Part shown: positions 54,341-63,908 of the stretch, piece by piece
Position numbering within the stretch: position 1 is the first letter of the stretch
Layout: the number at the start of each line of letters is the position of its first letter
Source: Homalodisca vitripennis
Lineage: Eukaryota; Arthropoda; Insecta; Hemiptera; Cicadellidae
Length of the DNA stretch: 64,000 nt
Reading direction: 5' to 3'
NCBI RefSeq assembly: GCF_021130785.1
Contig: NW_025777656.1
Coordinates: 124,001 to 188,000 of the forward strand
Translations under genes and position numbers: made by a program
Notes under the pieces: generated by a model
Database searches by the model: none
Told to the model about the DNA's origin: nothing
The model's input: the letters and a program-made list of their open reading frames with translations, nothing else

Positions 54341-55055
54341 TGTACACTACTTTTTAGACAAAAATGTAAAACTACAATAGACATACACTTTGAATCACCA
54401 GCTTACAGCCATGCTTTGAGATTACACATATAACCTCAAAAATGGCAAGATCTGTAAACAAGCACAAATCAGCTGGAAACGCTCTGTTTATTTGAGAAAC
54501 AACACATGTCCAGGAGAAGTGTCATTTCTCTAATAAATTATAGGTCTACCCTTTAACCCTGCAACACTCACCCGTCCTGGGTATGACGTTAAACTGCCCA
54601 CACCCACCTAACCATTTCCTTAATTCCTACCCAATCCCCCTCCAGGGTCTATTAGTACCCGCTCTGTTCGACCGTTCCAGTACATGGCTCGCTGGGAGTG
54701 CTTAAGCCGGCACTAGATGCCCTATCTGGTGTCGGTGAGAGCTGATGTGAGCTTGTCTCTGCCGAGGCGTAAGTCATGCACTGGTTCAGAAGCCAGCCAC
54801 TTCGGTCCTTGGTCAGGAAGTGTTCAGTAGGCAGGGGTGTCGGAGCCCCTGTTGCCACGTGCGAGTCCAAGTTGTGCGCGTATTCCCGACTTGGTAATCG
54901 ATGGAAACCGGGCCTCGGGGAACTGAGGTAGGGTTGTCCCCCAAGCTACGGTTTGTGGGACACCCGAGGGCATGCCCGCTCCCGGTGAATTGGCCCGCAC
55001 TACTAAACACGATGCGCTGGTGACCTAATCTATGGAAACTGAAACCACCCCACCC

Positions 55056-55058
55056 TTA
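55056..55058. repeat. TTA target duplication of Harbinger H2
   Basis: TTA here and at 60235-60237. The uninterrupted target can be read in I-2 (CCCTTAGGGCAAG), which confirms the insertion site. Confidence 0.88.
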
Positions 55059-55067
55059 AGGTACGTC

Positions 55068-56295
55068 TGCAACACTGCTGCAACAGTTAGAAAAATGTGG
55101 CGTCCGGGGTCTCCCACATTTATGGCTCACGTCTTATCTAAAAGATCGAGATCAGCGTGTGATGATATCGAGCGTCGTTTCCAGCAAAATAAAAATGGCT
55201 CATGGTGTCCCTCAGGGATCTATCCTTGGACCTCTCCTTTTCCTGATTTATGTCTGTAGATTGAACTCAGTGATCCAACTTGGGGCACTGGTTCAATATG
55301 CTGACGACACGACTCTCTGTTTCAAAAGCAATTCAAAACAAGACCTGCAAATAAAATCTTTTGAGGGATTGAACGCATGCATTCAATATTTCACAGAATT
55401 GAACTTGACAACAAACCAGTCAAAATCAAGTGTCATCAATTTTTGTCTTCGTCAGCATGATCATGCGATGCGACCTTCTGTTTTTGCGGATGATGCCGTT
55501 TTAGAGGAGACAGATTCCACAAAGGTTCTGGGGATGTTCCTTGACAGAGGACTGACCTGGAATGATCATGTTGATAGCATCTGTGCTAGAGTTACCACAG
55601 GCATATTTGCCCTACGGCACCTAGCAAAGTTCTGTACCCTAGAGGTTCTAAAAACGGCCTATTACGGCCTAATCTATCCACATCTTGTGTATGGATTAAA
55701 ACTCTGGGGAGGATGTGCCAAAAACAAAATGGAGCAGGCTTTCAGGCTCCAAAAAAAAGCAGTCAGGATAATTTTAAAACTGAATTATAGAGAGTCGTGC
55801 AGGGCATCTTTCGGGGAGCTGGGATTGATGACATTGCCCTGCCTTTACGTTTTTGAGGTGATCGTGTACTGCAGATCGAGATGTGCCTTGATAAGTGGCA
55901 GGGACGTTCACCAATATGAAACTAGAGGCAGGGACAACTTGCGAACTCATCAACGCAGACTGACATTATCGCAACACCTCCCTCAGCAGGTGGGTGTCAG
56001 ACTAATCAACAAGCTCCCTGAGGATATAAAAAAACTCCAACAACCTCAATCAATTCAAAACTCGTCTTAGACGCCTGTTGGTGTCTAAAGCGTTTTACTC
56101 GATTGATGAATTCATGACGAGCCGTTGGGATGATTGAAAATCATGGATCCGAAGTCTGTGTGATTGTGTCGCGAGAATGCTGAGATGTAAGTATGACTGT
56201 GAGTGAATGTGTAGTTAGGATATATTTTATGATGCATTTGACTATTGCAATACAATGTTACATATTGTCAAACACGCAATAAAGAGATTATGAAT
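55068..56295 (+). mobile_element. 5'-truncated CR1/Jockey-like RT element inside the H2 TIR
   Basis: TACGTC at 55062-55067 and 56296-56301 (part of the TIR) flank it as a short duplication. The 1.2-kb insert carries the RT C-terminal half and ends with AATAAAGAGATTATGAAT, so no long A tail. It is unrelated to the I-type LINEs here. Confidence 0.78.
55072..56137 (+). pseudogene. Reverse transcriptase C-terminal half (CR1/Jockey-like)
   Basis: Enters the RT palm at LLQQLEKCGVRGLPHLWL, SYLKDRDQRV, then GVPQGSILGPLLFLIYV and VQYADDTTLCF (catalytic YADD). Next is a thumb region with STKVLGMFLDRGLTWNDHV and TAYYGLIYPHLVYG. After one frame change near 56065 the end reads RLRRLLVSKAFYSIDEFM, a terminus common in CR1/L2/Jockey-like elements, with the stop at about 56137. 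No RNase H, unlike the I-type elements. Clade cannot be fixed from this fragment. The 303-residue part (55159-56070) is open. Confidence 0.82.
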
Positions 56296-56466
56296 TACGT
56301 CCACACCGAACGCGCAGAGCTGCGCCGCTCTGCGCCGCGCCGCTCTGCGCCGCGCTGCGCAAAGCATATTGCGCTGCGCGAAACTGCGCGGAACAGTGCG
56401 CCATGTTCGTAGTTGCGCGGCTGTGATCCGTGTTGCGCGGGCTACACAATCACACCGATGTAGAAA

Positions 56467-58618
56467 ATGGACCCGGCAACAGCTGCTTCGGTTTTTATTG
56501 TTATTTATAATGATCTGTTAAAAAGAAGGAGAAAACCACGTCGTCATTGGGTGACGCCCATACTGAGACGTCGGGAATCGTATGGAGGGGAATCCATGCT
56601 TAATGATCTCCGTATTGGTGGGCAGTTCAAAATTTTTGCCGCATGTCGTCTGAAGATTTTGAGTATCTTCTAAATTTGATTGGGCCAGAAATCACTCGAC
56701 GGGATACTAATTATAGAAAAGCTATAAGTGCTAAGGACAGACTGGCGATAACTGTTCGTTTTTTAGCAACTGGAGATTCTTTCACAAGCTTGATGTACCT
56801 TTTTAAAGTGTCTAAACAGAGTATTTCATAATTGTGATGGAAGTTTGCAGGGCTCTGAATAATGCACTGAGAGACTACATACAAGTAAGTAATACAGTTT
56901 ATTAAGCAGTAAATTTAAATTTACAACACTTTTATAAAAAAACTGTACTTTGGGAACATGATTGTTTTAGAATGAACAATATTAATATGCTTGTAACATT
57001 TTCAAAAATGGTTTAAAACAAACTAACGAAAGTGAATTAAACAAACTAAAAATAATCTACATAATGATTCCCCCAAAAGATAACTTGTAACAAGCCCTAT
57101 TTTATAAACTATTGTTCATTGCCATTTTAAATACTAGCCATTACAGAGTAGTTAAAACTTCTGATTTGTTATCCACAAAGCCATTTATAAATGTTTTATA
57201 GGGTTGTTGGCAGGTGGACTGTATACTTGTTGCAATGGAAGTTGAGGTGAAGGACTAGGAGTAGACATTCGGCTTGCGCTGGATTCACCGCTCTGTTGCA
57301 TAGGAGAACGTGTGTAAACAGTGTCAACCTCGACTTCTGTCTCGTATATCAATGTACTAATCTTGTGCATCAAATAATTACGGTTACGGTCATCAAACTT
57401 TCGGAGCTTTGTCGCAATATGCTCTCCAAATGTTGAACATTCATCACGAGTTGTTTTTGTCGCATTATCCATGATTTTGTACGCCTGAGCAAGCCGGGGG
57501 TCGTCAATGGCCGTTCTCCTTCGCTTTTTGGGTTGCGGTGGTACAAATCTGTTTTGACTTGATGTTAAAGCAGGCGATGCTGTTGCCGTGCTTTGATTCC
57601 CAGATGGTACAACAGGTTCAGATTGATTAGATTCTTCCTCCTCATCTTCATCAGGATCATTTTCAGGCTGTTCGACAAAAACCTGGGGGAAAAAGAAAAT
57701 TGATCTAAAACCAATTTCGCTATAACAATTTTTTTACTTATAACTGACTATAACACCGGCTGTTATATAGCACCTTAATGTCATTTGTTACAGCTGCCGA
57801 GCTCACAACAAGAATGGCTACAGTATGAAAAGGAGTTTGAAGAAACGTGGAATTTCCCACACTGTTTGGCAGCAGTAGATGGCAAACACATCAAAATCCA
57901 AGCACCTTGGGATACCGGAAGCGAATACTACAATTACCTACAAGTCTTTCTTCAGTATCGTTCTGTTTGCGCTGGTGGATGCAAACTACAATTTTATGTT
58001 TGCTGACGTCGGTGCTCAGGGACGTATATCTGATGGTGGTATATTTAAAAACTGTGCATTGTGGAAAAAGGTTGAGGGGAAAACTTTGAACGCACCGCAA
58101 CCAAAGACACTTCTAGGGCGTGAAAAACGTGTTCCTTACGTTTTTTTAGGAGATGAAGCGTTTGCTCTGCATGAAAACGTTTTGAAACCCTACTCTGGGG
58201 TCTCAGAAAATGGATCCAAAGAAAGGATTTTCAACTATCGTTTATCACGAGCTCGCGGCGAGTCACAGAAAATAGTTTTGGGATTCTTTCAGATGTATTC
58301 AGAGTTTTAAGAAAACCGATGCTGTTGGAGGCAGAAAAGGTTAGAGATGTGGTGCTTACAACTCTCTTTTTGCACAATTTCCTCAGGAGGAGCGAAACAT
58401 CCCGGGACATCTACACTCCTCCCGGTACTTTTGACATCGAGCTACCGAATGGCACTGTCATTGAGGGGAACTGGAGAAAAGAAATCCTCGGTACAGCACT
58501 TCGTGGTATGATAAAGAAAGCCCGTAAAAGTTCTGAAGTTGCAAAGGCAGTTCGCAATGAATTTGCGGAGTACTTTGTTACAACAGGACAAGTCTCGTGG
58601 CAAGAAAGTTACGCATAA
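56467..58618 (+). pseudogene. H2 Harbinger transposase (HARBI1/ALP1-like), two exons, frameshifted
   Basis: DDE_Tnp_4-type nuclease. Exon 1 (56467 to about 56884) begins MDPATAASVFIVIY and contains HWVTPILRRR, then in a second frame LLNLIGPEITRRDTNYRKAI and LATGDSFTSLMYLFKVS, ending at ATACAA|GTAAGT. Exon 2 starts about 57793 (TTACAG|CTGCCG) with FPHCLAAVDGKHIKIQAP (first Asp). After a frameshift near 57930 come NYNFMFADVGAQGRISDGG (second Asp) and FLGDEAFALHENVLKPY with the SRARGESQK region that carries the Glu. A last shift near 58310 gives the C-terminus up to 58618. Three or four frameshifts; otherwise complete. Confidence 0.85.
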
Positions 58619-59972
58619 ACCTAAACCAAAACCTTTCAGCCAAGGGTTGCTCTACACTATGAATCATATTGGCATTTGAAGCCGGTTATTTTTAGAGACT
58701 ACAAGAAATATGTGTTAATGTTTTGTAATTGTGCATCATGTGACGTGTGTTAACAGTATGTAGCAGAACTGCCATAACAGCCCATGTTAATTTAAGCGAT
58801 TTCAAGTAAATTGTGCTCGGATACCCTTTGAAATACTATTTTTGCATTTGCAGACATTTATATATGTGTTTTGATCGTGAAAAATAAAAAAAATAACTTT
58901 GTTAAATCTAGAATTGAAGTTATTTTTATAATTAAGTTTCTACTTAAAGAGATTGCCAATAGGCTATTTTTAATACCTTTCCTTTTTGTCTCATTTAAAA
59001 CTGTTTCATTTTGTTAAAGGTTTATACAGAGATAATTGTGTAGATATTACTCGTAATTGATGAAGTTAAAATTACATATCAATATTTGTTTACTCTTATT
59101 CTTAGATTAAATCACCACCACCAACAGGCTATAATAGTGGAAACATCATTCTACAAATGATAATATTACTGCATTGTAAAACATTTATACATTTAGATTA
59201 ATAAACATATACTTACACTTTCTGTGTCCAAAGTATTGGTTGGTGTATCCTTCTCCTTCAGAAATGCAAATAGCTTGTAGGGAAACCAAGTGCTCACATA
59301 TAACTGGTCACGTCCTGGAAGTAAACGATGTCATGTCAGTACTGCGGCTATTTCCTCCATGAGTAAAAAAATAAGATAATTTTAGTAGCCTAACAAAGTA
59401 TTTTTTAATTAAAAAAATAGTCACAATTTCTTGCTCGCATGAAATAGTTGACAAATCAATCATAGAATTTGGTTTTTAAAGACTGCTTTCGTGCAAACTG
59501 CATGTATTCATTACAAAAAATCTGAAATTTCTAATTTAATCACGTGTTTTACATTAACAATTAAGTACAGTTAAGGATGTATAATGTGGGCTTATTCAGT
59601 TGTTAAAAGGTATAATTATTTCTTTAGAAATGTTAGTAGTACTGACTAAAAGAAAAAATATACCTGTATCCATCGGGTTTCGACGGGGATACAGAAAGTG
59701 TAAAATTAATTATGCACGGACTCACCTGAACCAGTGGAATTTTTTGTCTTCTTTTCCTTTGCTTTTTCTCGCCGGAAGGATGAGAGCAGGGATGACATTT
59801 TCGATTTTGCCTCTCCATGATCACAACCCACCTCACTGGCAATTTCACGCCAGGCGTCACTTTTTTTATTTTTAACATGGTATTTATTGTCTTTTGGGTC
59901 CCATAACTCCGTTCGAACTCGATAAGCATTCACCAGAGTCTCGATGCATTCACGACTCCATTCAAAAGCCAT
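57185..59972 (-). CDS. H2 MADF-domain protein, three exons, intact
   Basis: Exons 59972-59726, 59314-59217 and 57682-57185 total 843 bases, giving 280 residues with no stop. Donors TCAG|GTGAGT and AAAGT|GTAAGT, acceptors TTCCAG and CCCCCAG, all in phase. Exon 1 is a MADF (Myb/SANT-like) DNA-binding domain: MAFEWSRECIETLVNAYR, ELWDPKDNKYH, DAWREIASEVGCD, KMSSLLSSFRREK. Exon 2 continues with QLYVSTWFPYKLFAFL. Exon 3 is acidic, then a KKRRR nuclear signal, then a helical and Ser/Pro/Gln-rich end. In Harbinger elements this protein carries the transposase to the nucleus and the TIRs. Exon 3 lies wholly within the transposase intron, and transposase exon 2 lies within intron 2 of this gene. Confidence 0.82.
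58619..59216. other. H2 intergenic/intron DNA
   Basis: 3' flank of the transposase and intron 2 of the MADF gene. AATAAA near 58885 may be the transposase polyadenylation signal. Nothing else seen. Confidence 0.4.
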
Positions 59973-60234
59973 TTTGATCAAACACAGGTAGTGACAGTTC
60001 GAGCCGAAACGACGCGCAGCAACAACTGAGCAAATGCCCGTCCACACTGAGCGCGCAAGGGCGAACAAACTTCAAAGATGTTCGTCAAAATACCGCCATC
60101 AGTCGGATCGTGTTGGCGGATGTTCGCGAGTGCGCGAAGCTGCGCGGTTCGCCGTCCACACCAAGTGCGCCGCTCGGCGCGCACATGTTTTCCGCAGCGC
60201 GGCGCAGCTCTGCGCGTTCGGTGTGGACGTACCT
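59973..60234. repeat. H2 right terminus with internal TIR-like copies
   Basis: Besides the terminal GGTGTGGACGTACCT (60220-60234), CGTCCACAC occurs in opposite orientation at 60039 and 60153. The 60153 copy can pair with the terminal one around a GC-rich loop of about 55 bases. Rich in TGCGC and GCGCGC. Lies just upstream of the MADF start, so it may also hold that promoter. Confidence 0.65.
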
Positions 60235-60237
60235 TTA

Positions 60238-61640
60238 GGGCAAGAATTCGGAGTAAGAGACAACGATCCAGAGAAAAAGCGACAGTTGTCAGATTCTGAA
60301 AATGAATCGTATATCAAACAAAGGTAAGTGGAAGAAAAAGTAAGAGCTGAAAATATGAACGTTCCAACTCCACTATATCTAATCGTTAGTCATAAGGATG
60401 AGGGCAAACTCTAACGAAGGTTAGTCCTTTCCTTATTAACAAAGCGTTTGTTTCCTCAGGCGGTCAACCTAAAGCTGTGAGCAAATTAAGGAATGGAACT
60501 ATCTTGGTGGAGGCTGCCAACCACATCCAAGCCAAGAAATTCCTTCAGATGACAAGCTTTTTTGATCAGGTGGAAGTCGTCGTTCAACCGCACTCCTCAC
60601 TGAACACCTCCAAGGGGATCGTCTTCTGCCGTGACTTGATGGAGTGTAGTGAGGAGGAAATCAAGGACGAGCTGCAGTGTGAAATGGTGACCGAAGTGGT
60701 CAGGATGCTTCGGACGGAGAATGGGAGAAAGGTTCCTACTCCTGGTCTAATTCTGACCTTTGCATTTCCCCAACCGCCAAAAACTATTAAGGCTGGATAT
60801 TTATCCCTGACTGTACGGCCTTACTTCAAAAATCCGCAGCGGTGTTTCCGTTGTCAGAGATTCGGACACTCTACTAAGACGTGCTCGGGACCTGAGACAT
60901 GTTCCCGTTGCGGCGATGAAGGCCACCAAGAAGACGGATGGAAGAACGACGTCAGATGCGTGAACTGCAAGGGTAAACACGCCGCGACCTCTAAGGAATG
61001 CAGAGTTTACCTAGAGGAAAAGGAAGTTTTGAAGATAGTTACTCTAGACAAACTTTCCTTTAACGAAGCCCGTAAAGAGTATAGGAGAAGAATCGCTCCA
61101 ACCCCTAAAAAGGGAGTCTCGTACTCCGAAGCTGCTTCAGCCCCAGTCCAATCCGTACAGTGCCCGTCATGTACTGCTTTGGAGGGTATGGTATTCAATT
61201 TAACAGAGCAGGTTGCCGCTTTAGTTAAACAGCTTGCAGCCGGTACCGGACAACATCCGTTGGCATCCACCAGTAAGCCTTCCCAAGCAGTCCACATATT
61301 AAGTCCAACACACAGACTCAAGCTCGCCCAATAGCTACTTCTACTTTCAGGGATAAGGTGCAACAAAATACGAAACCCACCTTATCTTTGGAAGAGAGGA
61401 AAAAACTCGCCATACAAGAAACATACAAAGAAAAATCATCAATACAAGATACATACAAGCAAAATCAGAAAATAGATCCAAAGTCCTAGTGAAAAAGACT
61501 AATCCATCCTCGTCCAAATCCTCCCAATTATCACTTGATGATGATATGGTTGAGGACCCTTTGGAGATGCAGACAGAGTTCGAAACTGTTCAAGGTAACT
61601 TCCGTCCTGTATCTAAACAAAGAAAAAAAATTACGATGAA
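60238..61640 (+). pseudogene. I-3 gag-like ORF1
   Basis: Gag continuing after H2. One base is missing near 60405 (GGGCAAACTC against GGGCAAAACTC in I-1), then 60477-61334 is open and includes CFRCQRFGHSTKTC, CSRCGDEGHQEDGW (last Cys changed to Trp) and CVNCKGKHAATSKEC. Unlike I-1 it retains the ILKIVTLDKLSFNEARK segment, so I-1 has an in-frame deletion there. The end breaks at 61300-61460, where a local duplication around ACATACAAG is present. It closes with the same KQRKKITMN end at about 61640. Confidence 0.85.
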
Positions 61641-61881
61641 CTAGCACAAAATAAAATACGAGTATATAATATAATATAAAATGCTAATACAATGGAATAT
61701 TATGATACAATAGAAGATTATCTATTGTTGTTAATATTTATAAATTTAATTTTATGTATCATTATCTTGACAGCTGCCAAATTAGCCCCTTTACAGCTAC
61801 CTTGGTGGCAGTAAATTGTGTTAAGTTTTTACAGTTTATTTAATTAATGTCATGTACCTTGTCCTTATTTATGTTCTATTA

Positions 61882-62096
61882 TTTTCAACAAATATGAACC
61901 TTAAGTGGTGTAGCTTCCTTATTTTAAAGAAAGTTATTTTAATCAAATATGTAGAATATTATTCTTGGTCCAATCTTACAATAGATATCAAACAAAAGTA
62001 ACATGAATACAACATTGTGTACTGATAGTTTGATATATTAGTATTCTAAAGGAAATTAACCTTAACCTAGGTAATGTGTTTAATTTGTCTTCTTAC
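61882..62096. other. Junction sequence between I-3 and copy F
   Basis: AT-rich, no gene. It belongs either to the interior of copy F (intron following its first exon) or to P5. Homology to I-1 stops abruptly at 61881, so a deletion joined these parts. Confidence 0.35.
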
Positions 62097-62206
62097 CTAA
62101 TATCTTTGTCTGAGCTTTCTTCGGAGCTCTCAGGATTATAGGAGTCACTAGAAACTTCAAACTCTTCATCATCCAACATATTTTTAAGTTCTTCTAGTGA
62201 AGTCAT
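62097..62206 (-). pseudogene. DUF7869-type element copy F, first exon
   Basis: ATG at 62206 begins MTSLEELKNMLDDEEFEVSS and continues YNPESSEESSDKD to an AG|GTAAGA donor at 62097. Acidic first exons ending at such a donor are found in copies C and D. The flanking subterminal repeats support the assignment. Nothing of the later exons remains to the left. On its own the exon is not diagnostic, so this rests on structure more than similarity. Confidence 0.45.
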
Positions 62207-62334
62207 TATATTAATAAATGCAACAAACAGAAACAGACTAGCTAAGTAAATAACTAACCTCACTGTGCTCACAGTCACACTAAGTTAACATCAGCTATTT
62301 CCCACCAAAAAGGATCAGCTGATTGCTAACAATA

Positions 62335-62612
62335 CATACGGCTGGTGTTGTCAGTTGGAACCTTGTCTCACCAAAAAGGAGACATGTCGATTATTTATAA
62401 CAATACAAGGTTCCATCTGACAGTTGGAACCTTGTCATTCTATATTAATTCAAATTTACCTTGCAGTTGGAACTTTGGCATTTTACTAACTCAGGAATTC
62501 ACCACCAGAATGCGCTAAAATTTGGTACAATAATAGAGGAGCTCAGATGGAACCTTTTCATGCTAATAACTAAAAATACTCCATTTTGTTAGTTGGAACC
62601 TTGTCATTCTAA
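62335..62612. repeat. Copy F subterminal repeats and right end
   Basis: CAGTTGGAACCTTGTC-type units at about 62352, 62423, 62463 and 62596, a diverged one (CAGATGGAACCTTTTCATG) near 62547, and an inverted ACAAGGTTCCATCTGA near 62402. The last unit abuts the P5 coding sequence near 62612, so this is the element end. Confidence 0.65.
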
Positions 62613-63004
62613 GGTCACGATTTGTATAATCAACAATTTTGCCTCGAATTTCATCAGTGAAATAAAGCTCAAAGGCCTGTATTAAGAGCATTTTTACCTG
62701 CTGGTTTCACTCCTGGTGCGTGCATTGCAGGTATAACGTTCCGATCCAAAACTCGAACATTTTGACGTGGCGGTCTGTTCATCCACAATGTTAGTTGATT
62801 CTTGCCAATATAAAAGCGTAAATCTTCATCCATTTCATCATCTCCATTTACTTCTAGTTCATCAGCACTTTGTTCACTTTCACTATCTTCGTTATTTATT
62901 TCCCCATTATCTTCTTCAAAATCGCTCTCACCAAATTCCTCCTCATATTCTGATTCATTGACAATGTCATTTACAAATCTTTCAAACACCTTCCCGGTGG
63001 CCAT
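62613..63004 (-). pseudogene. P5 piggyBac transposase, N-terminal part
   Basis: ATG at 63004 begins MATGKVFERFVNDIV, then a long Glu/Asp-rich segment (EYEEEFGESDFEEDNGE). The conserved piggyBac block follows: NRPPRQNVRVLDRNVI and PGVKPAGKNAL. After a one-base frame change it continues AFELYFTDEIRGKIV and DYTNRDL, where copy F is inserted. The segment before the catalytic core is therefore complete, and everything after it is missing. The same frame-shift point explains why the open frame ends ALNTGL. Confidence 0.72.
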
Positions 63005-63396
63005 ATTGCCAAAAGAAACACTAATAATAACACCAGTTATCTGTATGACAGCATAAATGATGCTTAATCACACAAAAAAAGACACAACTTGTGAAAAAAA
63101 TTAGTTACACTCTAATACTCGCGTGGGGTAAATCTGACCCCAATCTCAAAAGTGAGGTTATGGCTGTCAAACGCTAAATAACAAACACGTGTGGCATTGT
63201 CGGCCTTCAACTAGGCTAGGAACCCAACAGCTACTGAAAACAACAAGGAATTGGTGCCAACTGCTGAGGAGTTATGAACGAAAATGCCCGCGTGGGGTCA
63301 CATTTACCCCACGCGAGTGTTGTAGGGATTACAGGAATCATTAAAAAAATTAAAATACCAAAAATTTGGAGAAGTGTTGTTTCTTAAATAAGTGAT

Positions 63397-63908
63397 TCAA
63401 TTGTTCTTCTGGAAAAAACTTAACCAGTCATAGACATCAATGTTCACGTTTCCATTTTCTTCTCCAACCGAAATCGCTGTATTCACATGTGATCTTGGGG
63501 TTGACTGTTCCACACAGTCCACTAATTCTTGTATGGAAGAGATGTACGTTGTCCTGAATTTTCTCTTCAAAAGGCCAAATGCCCAATCGCAGGAGAACTT
63601 GGTAATACCCACCGGCATAAAAGATAACACATTTCTGTCTAGTCATCCAATATCATCTTATTCTTGTCATTGGCCACTCTCCAAGCCAGATAGCCTAGCA
63701 AAATGTTATGTTTATTTTGCCCAACGCAGTTGTCAGCATGAATATACATGACATCTTCACCATGGCTGTTTTTTTGTAAGTAATCATGAAAAAGGCTTAC
63801 AACAAGATTTGACTCTTTTGCCTTGCTGACGCTTTCAGGGATTAAGTAATTTACTTGTTTGTTAACAGACTCACACATTACTCCAAAAATTCCAATCTTA
63901 AAAGGCAC
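63397..63908 (-). pseudogene. DUF7869-type element copy G, C-terminal catalytic part
   Basis: 63908-63639 reads SLFHDYLQKNSHGEDVMYIH then ADNCVGQNKHNILLGYLAWR, the block holding the second inferred catalytic Asp (SDNC-GQ-K in copies B and D). After a stop at 63639 the next frame gives FMPVGITKFSCDWAFGLLKR, RTTYISSIQELVDCVE, VGEENGNVNIDVYDWLSFF and the stop at 63397. The wording FMPVGITKF replaces the KGHT...E block, placing G in a different subgroup from B and D. The N-terminal part would lie to the right of the window edge. Confidence 0.68.

Larger units (their letters stand above)
55059..60234. mobile_element. H2: PIF/Harbinger transposon with two genes
   Basis: Ends AGGTACGTC... (left, continued at 56302 after a nested RT element) and the inverse ...GACGTACCT (right). 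The TIR is at least 30 bp, GC rich, with core CGTCCACACCGAACGCGC. TTA duplication. Plus-strand transposase and minus-strand MADF gene, the standard Harbinger pair. About 3.95 kb without the nested RT. Both termini are GC-rich (CTGCGC repeats), in sharp contrast to the AT-rich surroundings. Confidence 0.9.
54572..61881 (+). mobile_element. I-3: second gag-only I derivative, split by Harbinger
   Basis: 5' UTR (54572-55058) and gag plus 3' UTR (60238-61881) of the I-1 family on either side of Harbinger H2. Removing H2 and one TTA restores the gag N-terminus. After gag the sequence follows I-1 for about 60 bases into ORF2 (to CAATGGAATATTA near 61700) and then jumps to the 3' UTR, so EN, RT and RNase H are deleted with a breakpoint different from I-2. 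The terminal hairpins are missing because homology ends at 61881. Confidence 0.85.
54557..63327 (-). mobile_element. P5: piggyBac remnant holding a four-level nest
   Basis: Left end CCCTGCAACACTCAC follows TTAA at 54553-54556. The right end GCGAGTGTTGTAGGG (63313-63327) is its inverted match with two differences. The right flank reads ATTA, not TTAA, so that duplication is imperfect. P5 contains I-3 close to its left end, copy F, and an N-terminal transposase piece. It appears to sit inside copy G (63.4-63.9 kb). A GCGTGGGGT/ACCCCACGC palindrome (63290-63314) lies beside the right end. Confidence 0.68.

Noticed and set aside
55032..55259. Fusion of gag start with RT in one plus-strand frame
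   Set aside because: The frame crosses two insertion boundaries (H2 and the nested RT), so the fusion is accidental.
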